21,912 nt of DNA from NCBI GenBank assembly GCA_016202725.1, contig JACQOD010000024.1, positions 1 to 21,912 on the forward strand, given 5' to 3'. The notes below the pieces were generated by a model that was not told where the DNA came from, did not search any database, and was given only the letters and a program-made list of their open reading frames with translations. A program made the position numbers and the translations under genes. Of the stretch, positions 13,535 through 20,168 are shown piece by piece. How positions within the stretch are numbered: position 1 is the first letter of the stretch; each line of letters begins with the position of its first letter. This DNA comes from Candidatus Aenigmatarchaeota archaeon. Lineage in GTDB: Archaea; Aenigmatarchaeota; Aenigmatarchaeia; QMZP01.

Positions 13535-15382
13535 TCAGAAGTCAAAGTCCTTCTCTGACACCGCCTCGGCCGAAACCTTGACGGCGCGGAACTCCACCCG
13601 CATGTTCTGCTTGGCTTCCGCCATGCTGCGGGGGATGGAAATCAGGGGCTGGGCGATGCCAACCCCCTGGCTGGTGAACTGGCTGCGGTCCAGTTGCAGG
13701 CCATGGAGGGCCGCGTACGAAATGATGGTGTCCACAAATGTGTCAGCCCGCTGCTTGGACAGGTTCAGGGCGGCGCGCACGATTTCCTGGGGGGAGTCGA
13801 AGGTGTCCCCAGCCCCGGGTTCGAACGCCCCCTCAGAGATCAGCTGCTGGATGCGGCCTGTCTGGGAGAGGTTCAGGGGCTGGCCGTTCAAGTAGTAGGA
13901 GTAGCTCCCCGGCCTGCCGGAGCGGGTGAGGATGCCCTTGGCCAGGCCTGCATCTGTCACGGCCTTCAGGACCTTGGCCGGATCCGCATGGCCGCGGATG
14001 ATGAAGACAGCGCCCTTCAGCATGGCGGCCTTGTCCACCACCATCTGGAACTCGTTCCCGTACACATCTTCCAGGAACTGCTCCTCGTTCGGCTCAAAGG
14101 CGACGGCGAAGGGGGGAAGGATCGTGTGTTCATCCATCTCCCCCGAAGTGAGGGCTTCAATCTCCCGCTCCACGGCTTCTGCCCGGAAGCCGGCCTCCCG
14201 GATGGTCCCTGTCTTGGTCAGGCCGGCAGCCAGAACAGCGGAGCCGTAATCGAAACCGGAGGGGAAGAAGCCGGTGCGGATCCTGCAGATCCCCATGGCG
14301 AGGACCATGTCCAGGGAGGCCTTCTGGTGCGCCTCAAAGCCGGTCAGGTTGCCCTTCTCGGTGAAGAAGACCACGTTGCCGGGGTAACCTACGAAGGAAC
14401 AGTCCTCCGTGGCTAGGCCGCGGATGTCATCCAGCGTCGGGAAGACCTCGGTTCCCCAGATCTGCCGGGACTGCTCCAGGATGCGGACGAACTCGGGGTC
14501 GGTCCCGTCGGCCTTCTTGGAGAGGGTCACGAACTGCTCGGTCGCCCGGAACAGCCCGTTCACGATCTTCTGGACCGTCTGCTGCTGCCGGTCGTAGAAG
14601 TCCTTCCGGACAAGGATCACGTCTGCGATCGAGCGGCTGAACTCCTTCGTCCCCGCGAGCCGGCGGGCGCCCTTCACGGTCCCTTCTGCACCGCTCCCCG
14701 CCGTATCGTACCCTCCGCAGAGAGCGAGCAGGTCCGGGGTGACCACGAAGGCGCCGTGCACAGAGGAGTCGGTCCGGAAGATCTCGCCAGGGCTTTCCGG
14801 CCCGGTGATGTTCTTGGCCCAGCGGATGATCACATCATCCACCGTCAGGCCAGCCGAGGCTAGCATGTCCCACAGGAGGTTGAGGTGGGGCCCGCCCTCC
14901 TGGAGGATGAGCGTCTTGCCCCTCACGTCCTGAAGGGTGTTGATGCCCCCCCTGACCACGAGGTTGTCCCCGCCCGTGGACCAGGTTTCCTGGAGGATGA
15001 CCACGCCCTTGGTCCGCGGATCGCGGTTGATCACTTCCGAGGCCATGGCGCACATCCCGAAGGTCCCCCGCAGGAAAGGGGTCTTCCCGGCGAGGTAGTC
15101 CCGGGTTTGCTGGACGAAGTCATCGCCCGGCACAAGGTTGATGGAGAGGCCAGCCTGGCCCCAGAAGGAGGATGGCGTGGTCCTGAGGCCGCCGTTGGCG
15201 TAGTGGGTGGCCACGTCGCCGCCCCAGAGGATGAAGCCCATCTGCAGGGTGCGGGCATCCGCGACCTCGCCCACCTTGACGGGGCCGACCAGGTCCGCGA
15301 ACGACTTGCCTTGGTTCTTCTGCTGGACCGCGTCCAAGGGAGCGGCCAGCGCGATCAACAGGAATGCGGTCAGGAGTCTCAT
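13535..15382 (-). CDS. Substrate-binding-like protein fused to an OmpA-like domain (fusion 1)
   Basis: A 615-residue exported protein, the largest of the cluster. A signal peptide covers about 1-18. Residues about 40-330 form an NMT1-like binding domain that aligns with its paralogues through GTFGMCAMASEV (106-117), VVILQETWSTGGD (127-139), GKTLILQEGGPHLNLLWDML and VVTPDLL. A middle region with GFFPSGFDYGSA (about 371-382) follows. The OmpA-like domain starts near 423 (PPFAVAFEPNEEQF) and holds GHAD at 464-467. A roughly 70-residue insertion (468-537) precedes LNLSKQRAD at 539-547. Both residues that hold peptidoglycan in true OmpA proteins are therefore present, unlike fusion 2. The protein has no membrane anchor beyond the signal peptide. 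The upstream lipoprotein gene ends 13 nt before it. Confidence 0.85.
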   Translation of the reverse strand: MRLLTAFLLIALAAPLDAVQQKNQGKSFADLVGPVKVGEVADARTLQMGFILWGGDVATHYANGGLRTTPSSFWGQAGLSINLVPGDDFVQQTRDYLAGKTPFLRGTFGMCAMASEVINRDPRTKGVVILQETWSTGGDNLVVRGGINTLQDVRGKTLILQEGGPHLNLLWDMLASAGLTVDDVIIRWAKNITGPESPGEIFRTDSSVHGAFVVTPDLLALCGGYDTAGSGAEGTVKGARRLAGTKEFSRSIADVILVRKDFYDRQQQTVQKIVNGLFRATEQFVTLSKKADGTDPEFVRILEQSRQIWGTEVFPTLDDIRGLATEDCSFVGYPGNVVFFTEKGNLTGFEAHQKASLDMVLAMGICRIRTGFFPSGFDYGSAVLAAGLTKTGTIREAGFRAEAVEREIEALTSGEMDEHTILPPFAVAFEPNEEQFLEDVYGNEFQMVVDKAAMLKGAVFIIRGHADPAKVLKAVTDAGLAKGILTRSGRPGSYSYYLNGQPLNLSQTGRIQQLISEGAFEPGAGDTFDSPQEIVRAALNLSKQRADTFVDTIISYAALHGLQLDRSQFTSQGVGIAQPLISIPRSMAEAKQNMRVEFRAVKVSAEAVSEKDFDF

Positions 15383-15395
15383 GGTTTCAGTGCAT

Positions 15396-15893
15396 TTAGC
15401 GGTTGCGGAGGGAGGAACCGTCCACCTCCATGGGAGCGGACGGCGCCAGGGGGGTGAAGGGGTTCAGGACTTCCAGGGGAGCCTGGTACATCCTGATCCC
15501 GAAGTCGTCCAAGATGACGGCGCAGGTGAATTCCCCTGCGTCAGCCAGGCGGATGTCCAGGCGATCAGAGTCTTCCGCCTGGATGGAGTACACATTCGTC
15601 CGGACGGTGACCCACCCGCCACTCCCCTTGTTGTAGGCCACCACGAGCTGGCTCAGGATGTAGTGCCAGTCGCCATCATCCTCGTCCCCACCCGTGAGGC
15701 TGTCCTTCCGGATGAAGTACAGGAGGTCAGGGAGCCCGTTCCGGTCCACATCCCCTGTCCAGAGGCGGCCCACAGAAGGGAGGTGCGGACTGTAGTCAAG
15801 GGAGATCCCGTGCTTCTGTTCGAAGTAGGGGACCGGGAGGCTGCTCTCTTCCCTGCAACTGCAGAGGAGAAGGAGAAAGAAGGGAATTCGCAT
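15396..15893 (-). CDS. Lipoprotein with DxDxNG calcium-type loop (paralogue 2)
   Basis: A 165-residue protein with a very short signal ending in LLCSC, so Cys13 is the probable lipid anchor. Two landmarks are shared with the neighbouring paralogue: GDVDRNGLPDLLYF at about 47-60, a DxDxNGxxD loop as in FG-GAP/EF-like calcium sites, and WVTVRTNVYSI. A C-terminal strand region ends NPFTPLAP. I do not recognise a named family; a small beta-sheet fold that binds calcium is plausible. GGAG lies 6 nt upstream of the ATG. It sits between its paralogue and SBP-OmpA fusion 1, so it is probably displayed outside the membrane with them. Confidence 0.75.
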   Translation of the reverse strand: MRIPFFLLLLCSCREESSLPVPYFEQKHGISLDYSPHLPSVGRLWTGDVDRNGLPDLLYFIRKDSLTGGDEDDGDWHYILSQLVVAYNKGSGGWVTVRTNVYSIQAEDSDRLDIRLADAGEFTCAVILDDFGIRMYQAPLEVLNPFTPLAPSAPMEVDGSSLRNR

Positions 15894-15909
15894 GCGGCTC
15901 TCCTCCCCC

Positions 15910-16395
15910 TCACCTTCCAGCCTGAACCTCCACTGGAGGGGGAGGTTCCAGAGAGATGAAGGGGTTCATGATGTCCCTGCCTGCCTGGAAGTGGCGGAGG
16001 CCGCCCTGGTCCAGGATAGCCAGGATGGTGAACTCGTCTGTCCGGGAGGTTTTGATGTCCCGCTGGACTGCAGGAGCGGAGGAAGAGGGGTCGCGGAGAG
16101 AATGGACGTTCGTCCTCACGGTGACCCACCTCCCGCCAGGGAAGCTGTAGCAGACCACGAGCTGGTCCAGACACCATGTAGATCCGTCGGGTAGCCTGTC
16201 CCGCTCCTGGAAGTGCAGGACATCATCCAGCCCGTTCCGGTCCACATCCGCGAGCCAGAACTCACTGATCCCTGCGAAGAGGGTGCTGTAGTGGAACTCA
16301 ATGCCGTGCCTGCGTTCGAACTCCGCGAGAGCACCCTCCCTGTCAGTGCATCCGGGAAGGATCAGGAGGAAGAACAGGATGAGGGCAATCCTCAT
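15910..16395 (-). CDS. Lipoprotein with DxDxNG calcium-type loop (paralogue 1)
   Basis: A 161-residue lipoprotein. The signal ends LILPGC, with Cys16 as lipid anchor. It matches the next gene along its whole length: both have HGI near residue 30, DVDRNGLxD, WVTVRTNV and a final NPF-x-x-L-x-P. The pair arose by duplication. The ATGA overlap with the preceding coiled-coil gene couples their translation. The acidic, Asn-containing loop suggests a calcium site; its partner is unknown. No family name can be given with confidence. Confidence 0.76.
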   Translation of the reverse strand: MRIALILFFLLILPGCTDREGALAEFERRHGIEFHYSTLFAGISEFWLADVDRNGLDDVLHFQERDRLPDGSTWCLDQLVVCYSFPGGRWVTVRTNVHSLRDPSSSAPAVQRDIKTSRTDEFTILAILDQGGLRHFQAGRDIMNPFISLEPPPPVEVQAGR

Positions 16396-16904
16396 GGCTT
16401 GCCCGTTGCCTGCGTGAGGCGATCCATCTCGGCTGCCAGAGCCTGTGCGAATCCCAGGCGGGCCTGGAGGTCTGCCAGTTCGATCCGGGCCCGGCGGAGC
16501 TCCTCCTCCACCGCGGCTGTGTCCTTGCCCTGTTTGGCGAGGCGGGTCCTCTTGCTTGAGAGGGTGGCAATCCGCTGCCGTGCGCTGCGAATCTTCTTCT
16601 GGAGCGGCGGGATGACTTCCTTGAGGAGGCGGTCCCGGATGGCCGGTGCCTGCTCGCGGTCGCTGGCAGCGACTGCGGCATCCGCGGCCGCGAAGATCTC
16701 GCGGACCTTGCCCTGCAGAGCGCGGTAGAAGTTCCGGAGTGCCGCGCTGGCCTTGGCGCCGCTTGCCTCGGCCTGCTGGGCAACCTGCTTGCCGACGTGC
16801 TTGCCTGTCTGCTGGAGTCGGTCGAGAGCGCCTTCCGTGTCCCCTGCCTTCAGCTGGGTCCAGAGGCTGGCGAAGAACCCTGTGGTCCTGGTTGTTGTTT
16901 TCAT
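16392..16904 (-). CDS. Coiled-coil protein, first gene of the cluster
   Basis: A 170-residue helical protein without signal peptide or membrane segment. Residues about 8-50 (FFASLWTQLKAGDTEGALDRL) are amphipathic; about 50-90 are Ala-rich helix. A long charged coiled coil spans about 90-162 with heptad-like Leu/Ile spacing. This arrangement recalls PspA-like or other membrane-surface coiled coils, but no diagnostic motif is present. The frame is open further upstream to 17111. That extension is Ser/Thr/Ala-rich and has no family features, so ATG 16904 is preferred. It overlaps the next lipoprotein gene by 4 nt. It lies next to the divergent control region, and the 5' leader ahead of it appears long. 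Confidence 0.68.
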   Translation of the reverse strand: MKTTTRTTGFFASLWTQLKAGDTEGALDRLQQTGKHVGKQVAQQAEASGAKASAALRNFYRALQGKVREIFAAADAAVAASDREQAPAIRDRLLKEVIPPLQKKIRSARQRIATLSSKRTRLAKQGKDTAAVEEELRRARIELADLQARLGFAQALAAEMDRLTQATGKP

Positions 16905-17204
16905 GGTTGGTGCGGTTCGGTGCGGGTTTGCTGCACTGCTCGTGAAGATGCAGGCGGTCAGTGCGGAAGTCTGCTTTCCTGCGGTTTTGGCGTCAGGAGA
17001 CTGCACGCAAGTCTGTGCAGATGCAGAAAGAGAGAGCGCTTCCGCTTCATCAGCCTTCGGCCCGGCCTCGCGCACGCGCAACGTGCAGGGAGCCGCGCCG
17101 ATGAGAGGCATCCTGTGTCCGTGAGGATGGGCCGCATTGCCGAGGAGGCAACGCAGCAGATGTGTGGGTGGGAAGCATGAACTGTCACTTGCTATCGATG
17201 ACGA

Positions 17205-17262
17205 CTTTACTATGACCGTAAAGCTTTTAAGCTTAACGGATGTTCACTATCAGATAATGATA
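17205..17262. promoter_or_regulatory. AT-rich palindrome cluster, likely bidirectional promoter/operator
   Basis: Four dyads are packed in 58 nt: CTTTAC/GTAAAG (17205-17210 and 17218-17223), AAAGCTTT (17220-17227), TTAAGCTTAA (17227-17236) and TATCA/TGATA (17248-17252 and 17258-17262). The CTTTTAAG core can serve as a TATA box on the minus strand. The nested dyads suggest binding of one or more dimeric regulators. Confidence 0.5.
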
Positions 17263-17437
17263 ACATGAATGAGGGGAATGCCCAGACTCTTATCAAGCAG
17301 CCCAGCCTGGAACGGGGTGCACCGGATGCTGGTGTGTTCCTGCGCGTCCAGATCATGTCGGCATGACCTCGTGCGCACGAACAACGCGACAGGGTGGAGG
17401 GGGAAGGTACTGTCGCTTTCCCTCCCGAAACCCCTTC

Positions 17438-17444
17438 TATTTAT
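17438..17444 (+). promoter_or_regulatory. Putative TATA box of the 17467 gene
   Basis: TATTTAT is centred 26 nt before the ATG at 17467, with no usable Shine-Dalgarno. This is the leaderless pattern again. Confidence 0.5.
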
Positions 17445-17466
17445 CTGGCTCCGACCAAGAAGGGAT

Positions 17467-17937
17467 ATGGCCGATCTCCTGATTGGCATCCATGCTGCCC
17501 TGGGGGAATTCGCGATTTTTGCGGCCCTCTGGATCGCCGTGGAGATGCTCAATCCCACCCCCCAGCGGCTGCGCCGCGCCAAGATCGCCTCCCTGCTCCT
17601 GGTCGTCTTCATCTTCGCCTCCTGGCTGGCGGGCGGCTGGTACTACGTGAACGTCTACGGCGCCCAGGTCAAGCCCCTGATCAAGGAGGGTCCCCAGCCC
17701 TGGGCCCACGGGATCTTCACCGAGACCAAGGAGCACGTCTTCCTCTTCCTGCCCTTCCTGGGCATCTTCCTGGCTTCGCTCCTGCGGGTGGGAGATGCCC
17801 GCCTCCTGAAGGAGCGGCGCCTGCAGCGGGCCGTCCTGGTGCTGGCGGCCGTGATCTTCCTGGTGGGCCTGGGCATGGTCGGGATGGGCTACATCATCTC
17901 GACCGGCGCGCGCTCTGCCCTGGAGGTGGGCGCATGA
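17467..17937 (+). CDS. Four-helix membrane protein, unknown function
   Basis: A 156-residue integral membrane protein. Hydrophobic segments lie at about 5-27, 40-58, 92-109 and 118-142. His9 in the first helix, and His82 and His90 flanking and beginning the third, sit in positions where heme- or metal-binding histidines are often found in small four-helix membrane proteins. The motif WAHGIFTETKEHVF (about 80-93) looks conserved but I cannot name the family. It overlaps the next membrane protein by 4 nt (ATGA), so the two are made together and may form one complex. The ATG at 17467 is chosen because of the TATA box; the frame extends upstream without features. Its neighbours are thiol-redox genes, so an electron-transfer role is possible. 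Confidence 0.72.
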   Translation: MADLLIGIHAALGEFAIFAALWIAVEMLNPTPQRLRRAKIASLLLVVFIFASWLAGGWYYVNVYGAQVKPLIKEGPQPWAHGIFTETKEHVFLFLPFLGIFLASLLRVGDARLLKERRLQRAVLVLAAVIFLVGLGMVGMGYIISTGARSALEVGA

Positions 17938-18230
17938 GACTTCATGCACGCGCCGCGGGCTGGGCCGCTGGCCTGACCATGGCCATGATCACGGTCCTGA
18001 CCATCGCCGCGGAGTTCTCCGCGCCCCTGAAGGGGGCCCTGGCTGCCTTCGCAGGCCATCACTGGGTGGCCAAGGGCATCGTCTCCCTGGTGTTCTTCCT
18101 GGCCTTGGCTGCCCTCCTTTCGCGCATGAAGCCCGGCAGGGAAGACCGCACCGCCTTCCTGGTGGCCGGCCTGGCCCTCCTCCTGGCGGTCGTGCTGTTC
18201 CTCTTCTTCGTCTACGAGTTCTTCGCGTGA
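17934..18230 (+). CDS. Small three-helix membrane protein
   Basis: A 98-residue protein with three hydrophobic segments (about 9-27, 48-63 and 74-93). A GHHWVAKG motif just before the second helix has tandem histidines that could bind metal or heme at the membrane edge. The ATG overlaps the stop codon of the previous gene. No family is recognised. About 170 nt without a gene follow, ending in the promoter of the VKOR gene. Confidence 0.7.
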   Translation: MRLHARAAGWAAGLTMAMITVLTIAAEFSAPLKGALAAFAGHHWVAKGIVSLVFFLALAALLSRMKPGREDRTAFLVAGLALLLAVVLFLFFVYEFFA

Positions 18231-18369
18231 GGTGCCTCCCTCCCCCCGCCGGAGGAAGGGAACGCTCTCGGTCACGGGGGCCGTTCGCGGTCGCCGGATG
18301 GCGGGGAAGCCACCTCGCACCACGGATCCCCGAGGTGCGTGCTCCCCTTTCCTTCTGGAAATCGTCCCC

Positions 18370-18377
18370 TTTATATG
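18370..18377 (+). promoter_or_regulatory. Putative TATA box of the VKOR-thioredoxin-CcdA-DoxX operon
   Basis: TTTATATG starts about 32 nt, and is centred about 28 nt, before the ATG at 18402. No Shine-Dalgarno precedes that ATG. The box overlaps the next in-frame ATG upstream, which rules out the longer start. Confidence 0.6.
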
Positions 18378-18401
18378 CGCGCTCGGGACAAGAGTATATG
18401 C

Positions 18402-18893
18402 ATGGCACCGCCGGTCGCGCCCCCCGCGTTCCGCAGGAACCTCACCCTCGTGGCCATCCTGGCCGTGGTCGGCATCATCCTGTCCGGCTACCTCCTCTAC
18501 ACCAAATTCTCAGGGGCCAAGAGCTTCTGCGACTTCTCTGCGGAGGTTTCGTGCGACGCCGTCAGCCAGTCCCCGTATGCGGAATTCCCGGCCAACTCGG
18601 GCATCCCCATCTCCGGCCTGGGAGTCATCGCCTTCCTCATCTTCCTCATCCCCGCCCTGCGCCTGCGCGCCGGCAAGGATTTCTCCTTCCTGCACAAGGC
18701 CTTGTCGGCCAGGAAGGTGTCCGAGCTCCTCCTCGTGTGGGCGGGCTTCAGCATCCTGTTCTACGTCTACCTCACCTACCTGGAGCTCTTCGTGATCTAC
18801 GCCATCTGCCCGCTCTGCGTGATCACCTTCGCCCTCACCATTATCATGACCCTGCTCTTGGCGCAGAATGTCCGCCGGGGAGGGAAGGCATGA
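18402..18893 (+). CDS. Vitamin K epoxide reductase (VKOR) family thiol oxidoreductase
   Basis: A 163-residue membrane enzyme that passes electrons from extracytoplasmic thiols to quinone, doing the job of DsbB. It has four to five helices. The first (about 14-31) leads to the loop FCDFSAEVSCDAV with Cys43 and Cys51. GIPISGLGV (about 67-75) carries the conserved Ser. The active CPLC pair (Cys136 and Cys139) is in the last helix. All four catalytic cysteines are present and the length fits prokaryotic VKOR without a fused thioredoxin; the next gene supplies that domain separately. Overlap with it is 4 nt (ATGA). Confidence 0.92.
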   Translation: MAPPVAPPAFRRNLTLVAILAVVGIILSGYLLYTKFSGAKSFCDFSAEVSCDAVSQSPYAEFPANSGIPISGLGVIAFLIFLIPALRLRAGKDFSFLHKALSARKVSELLLVWAGFSILFYVYLTYLELFVIYAICPLCVITFALTIIMTLLLAQNVRRGGKA

Positions 18894-19303
18894 TGCCGAT
18901 GCACCGAAAACCGATCTTTGCCCTGGCCCTCCTGGTCGGGGCCATCGCCGTCGTCAGCGGCTGCACCAGCGCCCCTGCGGTGGATTACTCGGCCTTCACC
19001 GCCTGCGTGAAGGACGCGGGCGTGGTGGAATATGGGGCCTACTGGTGCCCGAACTGCGCCCGGGTGAAGCTCACCCTGGGAGACGCCTGGAACAGCCTCG
19101 CGTACGTGGAGTGCGACCCCAAATGCGTGGACACCGGTGCTGGCCTGCCAGACTACTGCAAGGGCTTCACGAGCCAGACCGCCCAGTGCCTGGAGATGGG
19201 CGTGGACAAGTACCCCACCTGGACGAAGGACAGGCAGATCCTCTACGTGGGCACGGACCTGGGGGAAGTGGCGCGCGTGAGCGGCTGCCCGCTCCCGGAC
19301 TGA
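18890..19303 (+). CDS. Thioredoxin-like lipoprotein
   Basis: A 137-residue exported thioredoxin. The lipoprotein signal ends VVSGC (Cys25). The thioredoxin fold starts with VEYGAYWCPNC, active pair Cys53/Cys56, and continues to the cis-Pro segment KYPTW (about 107-111). Several further cysteines (in VECDPKC, DYCKGF, AQCLEMG and SGCPLP) are unusual for a thioredoxin and could form structural disulfides. It overlaps the VKOR gene by 4 nt and lies 10 nt before the CcdA-like gene. It is therefore the probable extracytoplasmic partner of one or both. Confidence 0.9.
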   Translation: MMPMHRKPIFALALLVGAIAVVSGCTSAPAVDYSAFTACVKDAGVVEYGAYWCPNCARVKLTLGDAWNSLAYVECDPKCVDTGAGLPDYCKGFTSQTAQCLEMGVDKYPTWTKDRQILYVGTDLGEVARVSGCPLPD

Positions 19304-19313
19304 GGGAAAAAAC

Positions 19314-20168
19314 ATGGCCACAGCTCCCCGAAAAACGAAGGCAGGGAAGGATGCGGCGCCCAGCCGGGCCGCCATCTACCCCGCCTCGAAATCCGCGCGC
19401 CGGCGCCTGATCGTCATCGGGATCACCTACATTGTCGCCGTCTACCTGACCTACCTCTTCGCCGGCCTGGGCCTGATCTGGTTCCAGGGCACGCTCATCA
19501 CCCTCGGCCTGGCCGTCTACCTGGGCGGCGTGGTCGGGCTGATCCTCCTGGTGTTCGGCCTGCTGGAGATCAAGGACTTCTTCTGGTACGGGCGGGGCCT
19601 CTCCCTGGCCATCCCGGTCCGCTTCTCCCGCATCATCAAGGAGCGCGCCGCCCATGTGACGGGCGTGAGCGCCATCCTCCTGGGGATTTTCGTGGCGATG
19701 GTGGAACTGCCCTGCACCGGAGGGCCCTACCTCCTGATCACCTCCCTGCTGGCAGTCTCCTTCGACATCACCGCCCTCTACTACCTGCTCCTCTACAACC
19801 TCATCTTCGTCCTCCCCCTCATCATCATCGTGGCGCTCGCCGCCGCGGGCGTCCACTACGACAAGATGAAGGCCTGGAAGGAGAGCCAGAAGAAGTGGAT
19901 GCGCCTCGTGGCTGGCTTGCTGCTGGTATGCTTCGGGGTGTTCATCCTCGCCTACTATGCGGGCCTGGTGAACCTGGAGTACATAGGCGTGGACACGGGC
20001 GGCGGCGCCTTCACCCTCGCGGATCTCACCCTCCCGGTGGTGGTGGGCACGGCCATCGTGGACTCCATCAACCCGTGCGCTATCGGGGTCCTCCTGCTCC
20101 TGGTCGCGACCCTGGTCTCGATCTCGCGCGCGGAGAAAGTGCAGATCCAGAAGGCCATCAAGGAGTGA
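19314..20168 (+). CDS. CcdA/DsbD-like thiol-transporting membrane protein, halves in swapped order
   Basis: A 284-residue protein with about seven hydrophobic segments. It should carry reducing equivalents across the membrane through one Cys in each half. In usual CcdA-like proteins of this type the order is DSINPCAIGVL first and ELPCTGGPYL later. Here PCTGG comes at 133-137 (Cys134) and DSINPCAIGVLLLL only at 250-263 (Cys255), near the C-terminus. The N-terminus instead starts at RRLIVIGITYIVAVYLTYLF, which normally follows the NPC helix. The protein thus looks circularly permuted, with the usual ends joined by a short linker (about 218-236). Frame, spacing and the flanking genes are intact, so it is not an obvious assembly break. 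It ends in a TGATG overlap with the DoxX-family gene. Confidence 0.88.
   Translation: MATAPRKTKAGKDAAPSRAAIYPASKSARRRLIVIGITYIVAVYLTYLFAGLGLIWFQGTLITLGLAVYLGGVVGLILLVFGLLEIKDFFWYGRGLSLAIPVRFSRIIKERAAHVTGVSAILLGIFVAMVELPCTGGPYLLITSLLAVSFDITALYYLLLYNLIFVLPLIIIVALAAAGVHYDKMKAWKESQKKWMRLVAGLLLVCFGVFILAYYAGLVNLEYIGVDTGGGAFTLADLTLPVVVGTAIVDSINPCAIGVLLLLVATLVSISRAEKVQIQKAIKE

Larger units (their letters stand above)
16905..17466. other. Divergent control region, no gene supported
   Basis: About 560 nt separate the minus-strand cluster from the plus-strand redox block. The half next to the cluster (to about 17110) is Ser/Thr-coding-like in the extension frame of the first coiled-coil gene but probably forms its mRNA leader. 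The AT-rich centre (17205-17262) has nested palindromes and TATA-like sequence usable in either direction. The rest, to the TATA box of the 17467 gene, holds only a 33-codon frame at 17265-17366. Confidence 0.5.

Noticed and set aside
16905..17111. N-terminal extension of the first coiled-coil protein
   Set aside because: Low-complexity Ser/Thr/Ala stretch with no family features and no TATA box at the right distance; the ATG at 16904 begins the helical protein.
16958..17188. Minus-strand GTG frame of 76 codons in the divergent region
   Set aside because: Arg/Ser/Pro-rich shadow composition; TATA-like sequence is about 38 nt away, outside the spacing seen for other genes.
17265..17366. 33-codon plus-strand frame beginning MNEGNAQ
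   Set aside because: Too short to judge; no Shine-Dalgarno, TATA spacing is not convincing, and no hydrophobic or domain pattern. Could be revisited with expression data.
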